A stretch of 64,000 bases of DNA from Clostridium sp. AM22-11AC (GCF_003473545.1 NZ_QUCM01000005.1:1-64000); one strand, 5' to 3'. Counted from the first letter of the stretch, positions 53,808 to 62,818 are shown. Numbers and translations are program-made. The notes: a model not told the origin generated them from the letters alone.

Positions 53808-55193
53808 ATGTATCAAATAGATTTCACCACCCCGATCCACATCCATTTCATCGGCATCGGCGGTATCAGTATGAGCGGTCTTGCTGAGATCCTCTTAGAA
53901 GAAGGCTTCACTATTACCGGTTCCGACTCAAAAGAGTCCCCTTTAACCCGTCACCTGGAAGAAAAGGGCGCCAGAATTTACTACGGCCAGAAAGCCTCTA
54001 ACATTGAAGCCGAGCCAGGCATCCAGGTTGTAGTCTATACTGCAGCTATCCACCCGGACAATCCGGAATTCAAGGCAGCAAAAGACAAGAACATCCCAAT
54101 GCTTACCAGAGCAGAACTCTTAGGCGAATTAATGCGCAACTACAAAGAGTCTGTTGCAGTTTCCGGAACCCATGGAAAGACAACTACCACATCCATGATC
54201 ACAGACATCCTGTTAGCAGCTGATACAGACCCTACCATTTCCGTAGGCGGTATTTTAAAAGACATCGGCGGCAACATCCGTGTAGGCGGACCGGACCTGT
54301 TTGTAACAGAAGCCTGCGAGTACACCAACAGCTTCTTATCCTTCTATCCAACCATAGAAGTGATCTTGAACATTGAAGAAGACCACTTGGACTTCTTCAA
54401 AGACATTAACGACATCCGTCATTCCTTCCGCTTATTTGCAGAAAAACTTCCAAAAGGCGGACTTTTAGTCATCAACAGCAGTATCGAAAACATAAACGAA
54501 ATCACATCCGGCTTACCATGCCGTATCGTAACCTTCGGAAAAGACCTTTCCAGCATGTATACAGCCCAGAATATCACCTATGATGAATTTGCAAGACCTT
54601 CCTACGACCTGGTTGTCCAGGGTGAGATCGTCAACCGCATTACCTTAGGTGTAACAGGCGAGCACAATGTATACAATTCCCTGGCAGCCATTGCAGTAGC
54701 TATGGAACTGGGCATTGGCTTTGACGCTATTATGTCCGGTCTTAAAAACTTTAAGGGAACAGACCGCAGATTTGAGAAAAAAGGTGAGATCGGCGGCGTG
54801 ACCATTATCGATGATTACGCACACCATCCACAGGAGATTGCGGCTACACTGTCAGCGGCTAAAAATTATCCGCACAAGAAACTGTGGTGTGTATTCCAGC
54901 CACATACCTATACCCGTACAAAGGCATTTTTAGACGAATTTGCCCAGGCGCTTTCCGCAGCAGATGAAGTGATCCTGGCAGACATCTATGCAGCCAGAGA
55001 GACAGATACCTTAGGTGTAAGCTCTGCTGATATTGCTTCCAGGATCGAAAAACTGGGAACACCAGCCCACTATATCCCATCTTTTGATGAAATTGAAACA
55101 TTTATCCTTGAACATTGTATGCAGGGTGATGTGTTGATAACTATGGGGGCCGGAGATATCGTAAGAGTGGGAGAAAAGCTCCTTGGAGAGTGA
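53808..55193 (+). CDS. murC: UDP-N-acetylmuramate--L-alanine ligase
   Basis: 461 residues. It adds L-alanine to UDP-MurNAc in peptidoglycan synthesis. The N-terminal HFIGIGGISMSGLAEIL binds UDP-MurNAc, GTHGKTTTT (120-128) is the ATP loop, and EACEYTNSFLSFYPT and DDYAHHPQEI are catalytic and Mur-ligase motifs. AGAAAGGA precedes the ATG. No other mur genes are nearby. Confidence 0.97.
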   Translation: MYQIDFTTPIHIHFIGIGGISMSGLAEILLEEGFTITGSDSKESPLTRHLEEKGARIYYGQKASNIEAEPGIQVVVYTAAIHPDNPEFKAAKDKNIPMLTRAELLGELMRNYKESVAVSGTHGKTTTTSMITDILLAADTDPTISVGGILKDIGGNIRVGGPDLFVTEACEYTNSFLSFYPTIEVILNIEEDHLDFFKDINDIRHSFRLFAEKLPKGGLLVINSSIENINEITSGLPCRIVTFGKDLSSMYTAQNITYDEFARPSYDLVVQGEIVNRITLGVTGEHNVYNSLAAIAVAMELGIGFDAIMSGLKNFKGTDRRFEKKGEIGGVTIIDDYAHHPQEIAATLSAAKNYPHKKLWCVFQPHTYTRTKAFLDEFAQALSAADEVILADIYAARETDTLGVSSADIASRIEKLGTPAHYIPSFDEIETFILEHCMQGDVLITMGAGDIVRVGEKLLGE

Positions 55194-55205
55194 TGTACTC
55201 TCGAT

Positions 55206-55436
55206 TTGTCCACAATATCCACAGCGTTTTCAACATTTTTCAGAACGAAAAAATGTGGATTTCCAGATTAACATAATATAATGTCGCACGATTTAAAAAC
55301 ATAAGGTTTTATGCGGAGAAGACAGGTGTATGTCAGTGTGGCAGCAGGAAAAACGGAAACCGCTGTCCACATTATCCACAATATCCACATTTGTGGATGT
55401 GTAAAAATGCACCTGTTTTCTTTTTTATGTGGATGT
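55206..55436. promoter_or_regulatory. Cluster of eight DnaA boxes upstream of dnaD-dnaI
   Basis: Plus-strand boxes: TTGTCCACA (55206), ATATCCACA (55215), CTGTCCACA (55363), TTATCCACA (55372, exact consensus), ATATCCACA (55381). Minus-strand boxes: AAATCCACA (55254-55262), ACATCCACA (55392-55400 and 55428-55436). Boxes at 55206/55215 and 55363/55372/55381 are contiguous 9-bp tandem repeats. The last box lies between a candidate -35 (55416) and TATGAT (55439-55444) of dnaD, so DnaA binding there should block transcription. Confidence 0.85.
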
Positions 55437-55467
55437 GTTATGATGAAAACAATGAGGAGTGGTAAGG

Positions 55468-56547
55468 ATGAGCAGGATTTTTAAGGACCGGTTAAGTACA
55501 GGTGTGACCCCTGTAGCCGATGCATTTATTGATAATTATATGGCAGCTGCCAACGGGGAGTATGTAAAAGTTTATCTTTACATTCTTCGCCATCAAAACC
55601 AGGAAGATCTGACGTTAGAACAGATCGCAGATGCCCTAAACCATACAGAAGCAGATGTAAAAAGAGCCATTAATTACTGGCAGAAGGCCGGGGTCTTAGA
55701 AAATGTACAGGATAATACCTTGGAAGGTATATCAGCAGAACAAAATCGTACTAGCTGGTCTATAGATATAGAAGTACCCCCGGCGGCATCAAAGGAAACA
55801 GCTGCATCCCAGGCACCTGTTTCAGCTCCTGCCTATTCTGCAGAACAGGTAAGCCGTTTAAATAAGGATGAGGAATTTTCACAGCTTTTATACATTGCAC
55901 AGAAGTTTTTAAACAAAGCGTTTACGCCCAGGGATTGTCAGGTATTTGCCTATCTTTATGACACTCTCGGTATGAATATCGGCTTGTTAGAGTATCTGGC
56001 AGAATACTGTGCCCAGAATGGCCATACATCGGTGCGCTATCTGGAAACAGTAGCCTTAAACTGGCATGAAAAAGGAATACGCACAGCCGAAGAAGCCCAG
56101 GAATACAGTACTGCGTATACAAAAGACGCTTTTGCGGTCATGAAAGCTTTTGGTTTAAACAGCCGCAAACCGGCAGTCCCAGAGCAGAAGATCATGGAAA
56201 AATGGTTTAAGGATTATGGCTTTGACCGTGAACTGGTCTTAGAAGCATGCAGTCGTACCATTAATGCGATCCATACCCCAAGTTTTCAGTATGCAGACTC
56301 CATTCTTACAGACTGGAAGAAAGCGGGCGTGAAAACCTTAGCAGATGTAAAGGGAATGGATGCCCGCAGGGCGGAACGTGCCCAAAATGGTGCTGTTAAG
56401 CGGCTTCAGAGTTATGGAAACGGGGCAGCAGCACAAAATAACAGAAAAACTTCCCAAAATCAGTTTCACAATTTTAAACAGAGGGATACAGATTATGACG
56501 CCCTGATGCTTCAGAATGTGAAAGAATGGATGGACAGTCCGGAATAA
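55468..56547 (+). CDS. dnaD: DnaD domain protein (primosome component)
   Basis: 359 residues. An N-terminal winged-helix domain (AANGEYVKVYLYILRHQNQEDLTLEQIADALNHTEADVKRAINYW), a Pro/Ala-rich linker, then one or two DnaB_2/DnaD-type helical domains. The second contains the YxxxIxxxW-like pattern (SFQYADSILTDWKKAGVKTLADV). In Firmicutes DnaD bridges DnaA and helicase loading. The start at 55468 follows GAGGAG; the in-frame GTG at 55459 is inside that site. It is 15 bp before dnaI. Confidence 0.92.
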   Translation: MSRIFKDRLSTGVTPVADAFIDNYMAAANGEYVKVYLYILRHQNQEDLTLEQIADALNHTEADVKRAINYWQKAGVLENVQDNTLEGISAEQNRTSWSIDIEVPPAASKETAASQAPVSAPAYSAEQVSRLNKDEEFSQLLYIAQKFLNKAFTPRDCQVFAYLYDTLGMNIGLLEYLAEYCAQNGHTSVRYLETVALNWHEKGIRTAEEAQEYSTAYTKDAFAVMKAFGLNSRKPAVPEQKIMEKWFKDYGFDRELVLEACSRTINAIHTPSFQYADSILTDWKKAGVKTLADVKGMDARRAERAQNGAVKRLQSYGNGAAAQNNRKTSQNQFHNFKQRDTDYDALMLQNVKEWMDSPE

Positions 56548-56562
56548 TAAGGAGACAGACTT

Positions 56563-57540
56563 ATGGCATTGAGCAATTCTCAGTATGACGCCATTATGAG
56601 AGAATATGGAAAACAGCAGATGGAAAACCAGCACAGTCAGGAAGCGCGGAAAAAAGAGATCTATCAAAAAGTTCCGGCTGTAAAGGAATTAGAGGCAGAG
56701 ATCGCGGAGCGGTCCGTTGCCTGTGCCAGAAAACTTTTAGAGGGAAATCAGGAAGCAATCTACGAACTTCGGGAAAAGCTGGCAGATCTGAAGGAACAGA
56801 AGGCCCTTCTTATCAAGGCAGCTGGTTATTCGGATGATTATTTAGAACTCCATTACCGCTGTAAAGACTGCAGGGATACCGGCTGGGTGGATGGCCACAA
56901 GTGCCATTGCTTTTTGCGGGCCCAGATGAAACTGCTTTATGCCCAGTCTAATCTGGAACGTGTGCTGGAACAGGAAAATTTTGATCATCTTACATTTCAG
57001 TATTATGATAACAGCCAGATCATTCCGGAGATTGGTATGACCAATGCAGATTATATGCGCCGGGTGGTAAAAAGCTGTATGGAATTTGCACAGAATTTTG
57101 ACAGTCACCAGGACAACCTGCTTTTTACAGGAAGCACAGGAGTGGGAAAAACATTTCTCACCAACTGCATTGCCAGAAAGCTGATGGATACCTATCATTC
57201 CGTGATCTATTTTTCTGCCAGTGATCTCTTTGAAGTGTTTTCAAGAAACAAATTTGATTATGATCAGGCAGAAGAGATGAAGGACACTTACCGGTATATC
57301 CTGGATTGTGACCTTCTGATCATTGATGATCTGGGAACCGAATTAAACAACAGTTTTACTTCCTCCCAGTTATTTTACTGCATCAATGAGAGAATGAATA
57401 TGAACCGTTCCACTATCATTTCCACCAATCTTTCCCTGACCCAGCTGCGTGACTCCTATACGGACCGTGTGACTTCCCGTATCATGCGTTACCGTATTAT
57501 CCCTCTTTACGGCAGGGATATCCGTCTGTTAAAAAGATAA
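56563..57540 (+). CDS. dnaI: Helicase loader ATPase (DnaI/DnaC-like)
   Basis: 325 residues. An N-terminal helicase-binding region with a zinc-type Cys set (Cys100, Cys103, Cys114, Cys116 in CKDCRDTGWVDGHKCHC), then an AAA+ domain with Walker A GSTGVGKT (190-197) and Walker B LLIIDDLG. It loads the replicative helicase. Cotranscribed with dnaD behind the DnaA boxes. Confidence 0.93.
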   Translation: MALSNSQYDAIMREYGKQQMENQHSQEARKKEIYQKVPAVKELEAEIAERSVACARKLLEGNQEAIYELREKLADLKEQKALLIKAAGYSDDYLELHYRCKDCRDTGWVDGHKCHCFLRAQMKLLYAQSNLERVLEQENFDHLTFQYYDNSQIIPEIGMTNADYMRRVVKSCMEFAQNFDSHQDNLLFTGSTGVGKTFLTNCIARKLMDTYHSVIYFSASDLFEVFSRNKFDYDQAEEMKDTYRYILDCDLLIIDDLGTELNNSFTSSQLFYCINERMNMNRSTIISTNLSLTQLRDSYTDRVTSRIMRYRIIPLYGRDIRLLKR

Positions 57541-57553
57541 CCCTTAAGATATC

Positions 57554-57583
57554 TTGACGGATACAAACGAAAAATGGTATAAA
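57554..57583 (+). promoter_or_regulatory. prs promoter
   Basis: TTGACG (57554-57559), 18-bp spacer, TATAAA (57578-57583), with a leader of about 58 nt. Confidence 0.65.
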
Positions 57584-57647
57584 GATATATGCTGGCATTC
57601 GTATGAGATAACAAGGCAATGCCGGTTAAAACAGGAGGATAAATATC

Positions 57648-58850
57648 ATGTTATATGAGGAAAAAATCATTGAAACAATTCCGGTAGGTCCTTTAGGCCT
57701 TATTCCTTTAAAGAGCTGCACAGGTCTTGGAAAAAAGGTGGACGATTATCTGGTAGAGTGGAGAAGAGAGAGAGAAAGCGAACATAAGTCAACTATCGCA
57801 TTTTCCGGATATCAGAGAGATTCCTATATTCTGGAAGCAAACACACCAAGGTTTGGTTCCGGTGAAGGAAAAGGAACAATTGAAGAATCTGTCAGAGGTG
57901 ATGACCTCTATATTATGGTAGATGTATGTAATTACAGTCTGACCTATTCACTGTTTGGAATGACAAATCATATGTCTCCAGATGATCATTTCCAGGATCT
58001 GAAGAGAATTATCGCTGCAGCAGCAGGCAAGGCACGCAGAATTAACGTTATCATGCCATTCCTGTATGAAAGCCGTCAGCATAAGCGTTCCGGAAGAGAG
58101 TCCTTAGACTGTGCAATGGCTCTTCAGGAACTTGTAAATATGGGTGTTGAAAACATCATTACTTTCGATGCACATGACCCAAGAGTACAGAATTCAATTC
58201 CGTTAAAGGGATTTGAGACTGTACAGCCGATCTATCAGTTCTTAAAGCATCTGTTAAAGAATGAGCCGGATCTGCAGATCGACAGCGACCACATGATGGT
58301 CATCAGCCCGGATGAAGGCGGTACCAGCCGTGCCATCTACTTCGCAAATATGCTGGGACTGGATATGGGTATGTTCTATAAGCGCCGTGATTACACCAAG
58401 ATCGTAAACGGCAGAAACCCGATCGTTGCTCATGAGTTCTTAGGTTCCAGCGTAGAAGGAAAAGACGTACTGATCATTGATGATATGATCTCTTCCGGCG
58501 AGAGCATGTTAGATGTTGCAAAGGAATTAAAGCGCAGAAAAGCAAGAAAAGTATTTATCTGTGCTACTTTCGGTCTGTTCACCGGCGGACTTGCAAAGTT
58601 TGACCAGTATTATCAGGATGGTCTCATTGACCGTATCCTTACTACCAACCTGGTATACCAGACACCAGATCTGTTAAGCAGACCATACTATATTGATGTA
58701 GATATGAGCAAGTACATTGCCCTTATCATTGATAACCTGAACCATGACGCATCCTTAAGCGATCTGCTGACACCTACCAAGAGGATCAACAAGCTTCTTG
58801 AAAGATATAAAGAGCAGCAGGCAGCTAAAAACAGCGAAAATAATGCTTAA
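57648..58850 (+). CDS. prs: Ribose-phosphate diphosphokinase (PRPP synthetase), long divergent class
   Basis: 400 residues, against about 315 for the classical enzyme. It makes PRPP from ribose 5-phosphate and ATP. The PRPP loop VLIIDDMISSGESM (274-287) is intact, as are FDAHDPRV and SPDEGGTSRA. The ATP region reads YESRQHKRSGRESLDC, not the usual YARQDRK, and there are extensions at both ends plus an insert near GSGEGKGTIEES. Regulation may differ from the classical form. AGGAGG precedes the ATG. Confidence 0.93.
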   Translation: MLYEEKIIETIPVGPLGLIPLKSCTGLGKKVDDYLVEWRRERESEHKSTIAFSGYQRDSYILEANTPRFGSGEGKGTIEESVRGDDLYIMVDVCNYSLTYSLFGMTNHMSPDDHFQDLKRIIAAAAGKARRINVIMPFLYESRQHKRSGRESLDCAMALQELVNMGVENIITFDAHDPRVQNSIPLKGFETVQPIYQFLKHLLKNEPDLQIDSDHMMVISPDEGGTSRAIYFANMLGLDMGMFYKRRDYTKIVNGRNPIVAHEFLGSSVEGKDVLIIDDMISSGESMLDVAKELKRRKARKVFICATFGLFTGGLAKFDQYYQDGLIDRILTTNLVYQTPDLLSRPYYIDVDMSKYIALIIDNLNHDASLSDLLTPTKRINKLLERYKEQQAAKNSENNA

Positions 58851-58889
58851 CCAGGAGCGCTGATCCAGTTATATAACATATAAGTTTAC

Positions 58890-58940
58890 AGGGGCTGTGA
58901 CAAAATAGCAGGAAACAAGCTGTTTTGCATGGCCCCTTTT
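58890..58940 (+). terminator. Terminator after prs
   Basis: AGGGGC..CAAAATAGC pairs with GCTGTTTTG..GGCCCCT, ending in TTTT. Confidence 0.8.
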
Positions 58941-58962
58941 GGCAGAAAGTTGGAAAAAAGAT

Positions 58963-60006
58963 ATGAGGGAAAAATGGTTTCGGGAACATATCTGGTGGAT
59001 GAGTTTTATCCTCAGCCTGATGGTGGTATGGGTCCATTCTGAAAATACAGAGTTGTTTTTAGGGGAATTAGGAAGGGAAACAATGGTTTACAGGCTGGAG
59101 TTCTTTTTCGCTCAGACCTTAGGACAGATCGCAGTTCCCGGCTTTTTCATGATCTCTGCCTATCTTTTTTACAGAAATTTCCAGTTTTCAAAAACAGTTT
59201 CCAAATGGAAGAGCCGGTGCAAAAGCCTTCTTCTTCCTTATGTTTTGTGGAATATTCTTTATTATCTGGGTTACGTTGTAGTCACAAGGCTTTCTTTTGT
59301 GAAAAAGATCATTGGAAAAGAGCCGGTTGCTTTTGGTTTAAAAGAACTGTTTCAGGCGGTAGCATATTATAAATATAATCCCGTGTTCTGGTATCTGTTC
59401 CAGCTGCTGCTTTTAGTGGTTCTGGCGCCTTTTCTGTACTGGATCATCTGCCGGAAATGGAGCGGTCTGTTATGGTTGCTCCTTCTTATAACTGCTCTGT
59501 GGAAAAATGTAAGTTTACCCATCTTAAATCTGGATGCTCTGTTCTACTACAGTGCAGCCGGGTATGCTGTGCTTTTTTCTGAAAAGGTGGAAGGAGAAAA
59601 TACATCTTCCGGGAAAAAAATCTGGTTTGCCATTCTTATTCTTTGCTGGCTTACCCTATGGTTTCTTGGAAGACCTGGAGCAACTTTACATTTTACACCG
59701 GTCCATACTGTTCTGACCCGTTTACTGGGAGTGCTTATTTTCTACAGTATTTTAAAAGAAATACCCTTCAGACCAGCCACTTCTACAGTAAAAAACAGCT
59801 TTTTCCTTTATGCCATCCATTTTCCATGGGCCCGTTTCTTTAACAAAGCCGGAGCTGTACTTTTTAAAGGAAATCAGGGGGCTGCAGCAGTATTTTTCCT
59901 GACTATGCCTTTTCTGATCCTTGGTATAAGCAAGGTCCTGGGAGAGCTGTTAAAACATACAGTTCCCGGAATTTATGAAATTCTTTCCGGCGGCCGCGGA
60001 CAGTAA
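58963..60006 (+). CDS. Acyltransferase 3 family membrane protein
   Basis: 347 residues with about ten hydrophobic helices. The early VVWVHSEN, the GQIAVPGFFMISAYLFYRN stretch, LLPYVLWNILYY and the late SFFLYAIHFP fit the Acyl_transf_3 (OafA/WecH-like) family, which adds acyl groups to surface polymers at the membrane. The acceptor is unknown. The start is uncertain: the ATG at 58963 has only a weak GGAAAA site, and the frame runs back to a TTG at 58939. Confidence 0.82.
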   Translation: MREKWFREHIWWMSFILSLMVVWVHSENTELFLGELGRETMVYRLEFFFAQTLGQIAVPGFFMISAYLFYRNFQFSKTVSKWKSRCKSLLLPYVLWNILYYLGYVVVTRLSFVKKIIGKEPVAFGLKELFQAVAYYKYNPVFWYLFQLLLLVVLAPFLYWIICRKWSGLLWLLLLITALWKNVSLPILNLDALFYYSAAGYAVLFSEKVEGENTSSGKKIWFAILILCWLTLWFLGRPGATLHFTPVHTVLTRLLGVLIFYSILKEIPFRPATSTVKNSFFLYAIHFPWARFFNKAGAVLFKGNQGAAAVFFLTMPFLILGISKVLGELLKHTVPGIYEILSGGRGQ

Positions 60007-60060
60007 AATGCCTGATATTGTGCATTGATGATAAATTTTTTATATAAGAAAGATGAAAGG

Positions 60061-60089
60061 TTGTACTTTTTTTATGAATATGTTAAAAT
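60061..60089 (+). promoter_or_regulatory. Promoter of the GntR gene
   Basis: TTGTAC (60061-60066), 17-bp spacer, TAAAAT (60084-60089). Downstream, ATTATAAC and the short palindrome CTTGTTACAAG lie in the leader; the former resembles a half of the operator at 61044-61063, suggesting possible self-control. Confidence 0.6.
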
Positions 60090-60150
60090 CAGTATAAGAT
60101 GTATTATAACAACTATGTTCTTGTTACAAGGACAGAAATGAGGGAATGAT

Positions 60151-60867
60151 ATGGCTATTAATAAAGAATATTCTACTCCATTGTATCAGCAGCTTGTGGA
60201 TTCAGTAAAAGCACAGATTAGAGATGGCATTTTAAAAGAAGATGACCGTTTAGGCTCAGAGCAGGATATCAGCAGAGAATATAATGTCAGCCGTATCACG
60301 GTGCGTAAAGCATTCGAGATCTTGGCAGACGAAGGCTATGTAACAAAACGTCAGGGAATCGGAACTTTCGTTTCAGCCAGGAAATTAAATAATTTTAACG
60401 AAGGGCAGATGAGAGGATTTACAGAAATGTGTATTAAGGATGGTAAGGTACCGTCTTCAGAATTGATATCTGCAGGATGGGTCAGTAATTTGCCGTCTAT
60501 CAGCCATCACCTTCATGTTCCAGAGGAAGAACCGATTTTAAGAGTGCTTCGTGTACGCAAATGTGATGGGGTACCTGTGATGGTGGAAGATGGTTATTTT
60601 CCGAAACGTTTTTCTTATTTGATGAGCGAAGATCTTTGTGGTTCTACGTTTGAAATATTCCGTCGACACGGGACGGAACCAAGCCATTTTAGTAAAATTA
60701 TGGATATTTGCTATGCTACAAAGTTCGAGGCACAAAAGCTGGAAGTGCGTGAACGTCAGGCATTGATTTTACAGAAAGATATGGCATTTGATCAAAATGG
60801 GGATGCGATTCATTATACAAAGTTGGTAATCAATCCGGAACGGTATAAATTAACAATTATAATGTGA
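60151..60867 (+). CDS. GntR family transcriptional regulator (HutC/UTRA type)
   Basis: 238 residues. N-terminal GntR winged helix (about 8-72: PLYQQLVDSVKAQIRDGILKEDDRLGSEQDISREYNVSRITVRKAFEILADEGYV) and a C-terminal UTRA ligand domain (about 95-235). This subtype often senses phosphorylated sugars or amines made from the imported substrate. It lies directly upstream of the kinase operon and probably represses it through the 20-bp palindrome at 61044-61063. Confidence 0.92.
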   Translation: MAINKEYSTPLYQQLVDSVKAQIRDGILKEDDRLGSEQDISREYNVSRITVRKAFEILADEGYVTKRQGIGTFVSARKLNNFNEGQMRGFTEMCIKDGKVPSSELISAGWVSNLPSISHHLHVPEEEPILRVLRVRKCDGVPVMVEDGYFPKRFSYLMSEDLCGSTFEIFRRHGTEPSHFSKIMDICYATKFEAQKLEVRERQALILQKDMAFDQNGDAIHYTKLVINPERYKLTIIM

Positions 60868-60914
60868 TCTTTATAAAATAAAAATAAAGGTGAATTTAGT
60901 AAAGTAAAAGGAAT

Positions 60915-60961
60915 AGATATCGTAAGTTACAAAATTGATAACTTTACGGTATCTTTTTTTA
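60915..60961 (+). terminator. Terminator after the GntR gene
   Basis: AGATATCGTAA-GTTA pairs with TAACTTTACGGTATCT, followed by a T-run. Confidence 0.85.
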
Positions 60962-61034
60962 TACCTTGACACTGCAAAATGCACAAAAAATAATAATTAA
61001 ATACCACAAAAATCACAAAAATGTAAAAACGCTA

Positions 61035-61063
61035 TTGCCAAACATTATATAACGTTATATAAT
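61035..61063 (+). promoter_or_regulatory. Promoter with overlapping 20-bp palindromic operator
   Basis: TTGCCA (61035-61040), 17-bp spacer, TATAAT (61058-61063). ATTATATAAC-GTTATATAAT (61044-61063) is a perfect 20-bp palindrome that covers the spacer and the -10. It is the likely operator of the GntR protein encoded just upstream. The leader is about 60 nt. Confidence 0.75.
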
Positions 61064-61131
61064 GACATCAAGCTGATACGAGATGTATCTAGAACAGAAA
61101 CAAGATGTTATAAAAAGAAAGTGAGGGTAAT

Positions 61132-61941
61132 ATGGTAAAATTTGCAGCAGCAGGTTATGTATGCGTTGATTATTATCCGGATTTTAACAATCGTTATTAC
61201 ATAACGGGTAATGGGGTAGATGTGCTATTCAATCTGCTGGACATAAAAAAAGGAAAAGATATGGAAGCATCCATTATTTCCGCTGTATCTGATGATGAAT
61301 ACGGAAAAGAAGCGGTAAAAATGTTCCACGAAAGAAATATCGATTGCTCTCATCTGGAAGTAATACCAGGAGGTATGACACCAAGAGTACCTTTACATTT
61401 GGTGGACAATGACCGGGTACACGGAACTCCTGTACGGGGGATCATGCAGGATTATGAGTTTTCAGAAGAAACTCTGGAATATATCTGCCGCCATGATATG
61501 ATGCACAGTGATTTTACGGGACGTTTAAATCACAGGTTGGGAGATATACGAAAAAGTGGTACAAAAGTATTTTTTGATCTTGGGAATAATCTGAAACATC
61601 CTGATTTGGAAGAGGTGATTCAAAATATTGACTGTGGTCTGGTATCTTTTGGGAATGACTTTGAAGAAGGAAAAGCATTTCTTAAGTATGCACATTCAAA
61701 AGGTGTAAAACTGATGATCGCTACATTTGGAAAGCTTGGTTCTATTGCCTATGACGGTTCAACATTTTATAAAGGCGAGATCGTTCCCGTGGAACATGTT
61801 GTAAATACGGTAGGTGCAGGTGATTCTTATTTTGCAGGATTTATAAGCGGCATAATAGACGGAAAGAGTATACAGGAATGTATGAGAAGAGGCGCTGAAC
61901 AATCCGCAAAAGTGATTTCTACATTTAATCCATATCTGTAA
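61132..61941 (+). CDS. PfkB family sugar kinase, fructoselysine 6-kinase-like
   Basis: 269 residues. The closest family by eye is FrlD: VCVDYYPDFNNRYYITGNGVDVLFN, VSDDEYGKEAV, LVDNDRVHGTPVRGIMQDYEFSEE and TVGAGDSYFAGFISG all have FrlD counterparts. Asp231 is the catalytic base. FrlD phosphorylates fructosamines (Amadori products); the substrate here may be similar but is unproven, and no FrlB-type deglycase is in the window. It is the first gene of the operon behind the operator. Confidence 0.85.
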   Translation: MVKFAAAGYVCVDYYPDFNNRYYITGNGVDVLFNLLDIKKGKDMEASIISAVSDDEYGKEAVKMFHERNIDCSHLEVIPGGMTPRVPLHLVDNDRVHGTPVRGIMQDYEFSEETLEYICRHDMMHSDFTGRLNHRLGDIRKSGTKVFFDLGNNLKHPDLEEVIQNIDCGLVSFGNDFEEGKAFLKYAHSKGVKLMIATFGKLGSIAYDGSTFYKGEIVPVEHVVNTVGAGDSYFAGFISGIIDGKSIQECMRRGAEQSAKVISTFNPYL

Positions 61942-61966
61942 AAAATATGAAAAGGAGTATAAATTT

Positions 61967-62818
61967 ATGATTATTGATATTCATGCCCATCCTGTTCTGC
62001 TTGATGTAATTAATGAAGATCCGGAAGATTTGAGCTTTCGTAAGCAGCAATTTGGAGTATTCAAATCAGGACGTAATCCTATTGAATTTGAGAAACTTTT
62101 AATTGATGATGCAAGGATTGATAAAGTTGTATGGCTTCCGGAAGACTATTCCACTCAGATGGGAAGACCCATTGTCAGCAATGAAGAGATGGAAAAGATC
62201 GTAGCTTCCTGTCCAGAACGTTTTATCGGATTTGCAAGTATAGATCCAAGAGATCCAAAGGCAAAAGAAAAATTAACATATGCTTTTGAAACACAGAAGC
62301 TTTTCGGACTTAAGTTAAATCTTTCACGCCTTCACATGTATGCAGACGATCCGCTGCTGGCACCGCTTTATGAAGTTTGTGAGGAGCATAACAAACCAAT
62401 CATGTTCCACGCTGGTTACAGTTGGGAACCGGATACTCCTTCCAAGTATTCAGAACCGATCCTTTTTGAAGATGTAGCAGTCAATTATCCTAACCTTCGC
62501 TTCTGTCTGGCTCACATGGGATGGCCATGGTGGGAAGAGACCATCATGATGTTAATGAAATATCCAAATGTATATGCGGATACTTCTATGGTCTATATGG
62601 ATTCTCCAAGGAATTATTATAGTCATCTGTTTTCTGTTAATATGAATTTAAACTGGCTTCAGAACTGCTTCCAGGATAAGGTTATGTTTGGTTCCAACAA
62701 TCCACGTTTCCGCCATGTAAGAAGTCTGGATGGTATCCTGAACCTGCCGCTTCGTGAAGATGTAAAAAAAGCTATTCTTGGAGAAAATGCAATTCGCTTT
62801 TTAGGACTGGAGGATTAA
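61967..62818 (+). CDS. Amidohydrolase family TIM-barrel protein (amidohydrolase_2)
   Basis: 283 residues. DIHAHP (His6, His8), IMFHAGYS, CLAHMGWPWWEE and MFGSNNPRFRHV follow the amidohydrolase_2 pattern, as in ACMSD-like decarboxylases and hydrolases. In that family the last motif is normally GSDYP; the metal/catalytic Asp is Asn244 here (GSNNP). The enzyme may use another acid or have altered chemistry. It sits between the kinase and the YjbQ-family gene, and its 3' end carries the ribosome site of the latter. Confidence 0.85.
   Translation: MIIDIHAHPVLLDVINEDPEDLSFRKQQFGVFKSGRNPIEFEKLLIDDARIDKVVWLPEDYSTQMGRPIVSNEEMEKIVASCPERFIGFASIDPRDPKAKEKLTYAFETQKLFGLKLNLSRLHMYADDPLLAPLYEVCEEHNKPIMFHAGYSWEPDTPSKYSEPILFEDVAVNYPNLRFCLAHMGWPWWEETIMMLMKYPNVYADTSMVYMDSPRNYYSHLFSVNMNLNWLQNCFQDKVMFGSNNPRFRHVRSLDGILNLPLREDVKKAILGENAIRFLGLED

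Noticed and set aside
55206..55436. The DnaA-box cluster as the chromosomal origin
   Set aside because: No dnaA, dnaN, rpmH or gidA genes flank it; control of dnaD-dnaI or DnaA titration is the simpler reading.
61021..61040. A catabolite-response (cre) site near the kinase promoter
   Set aside because: The ACGCT centre looks cre-like, but the TGnAA spacing is off by one and the right half does not match.
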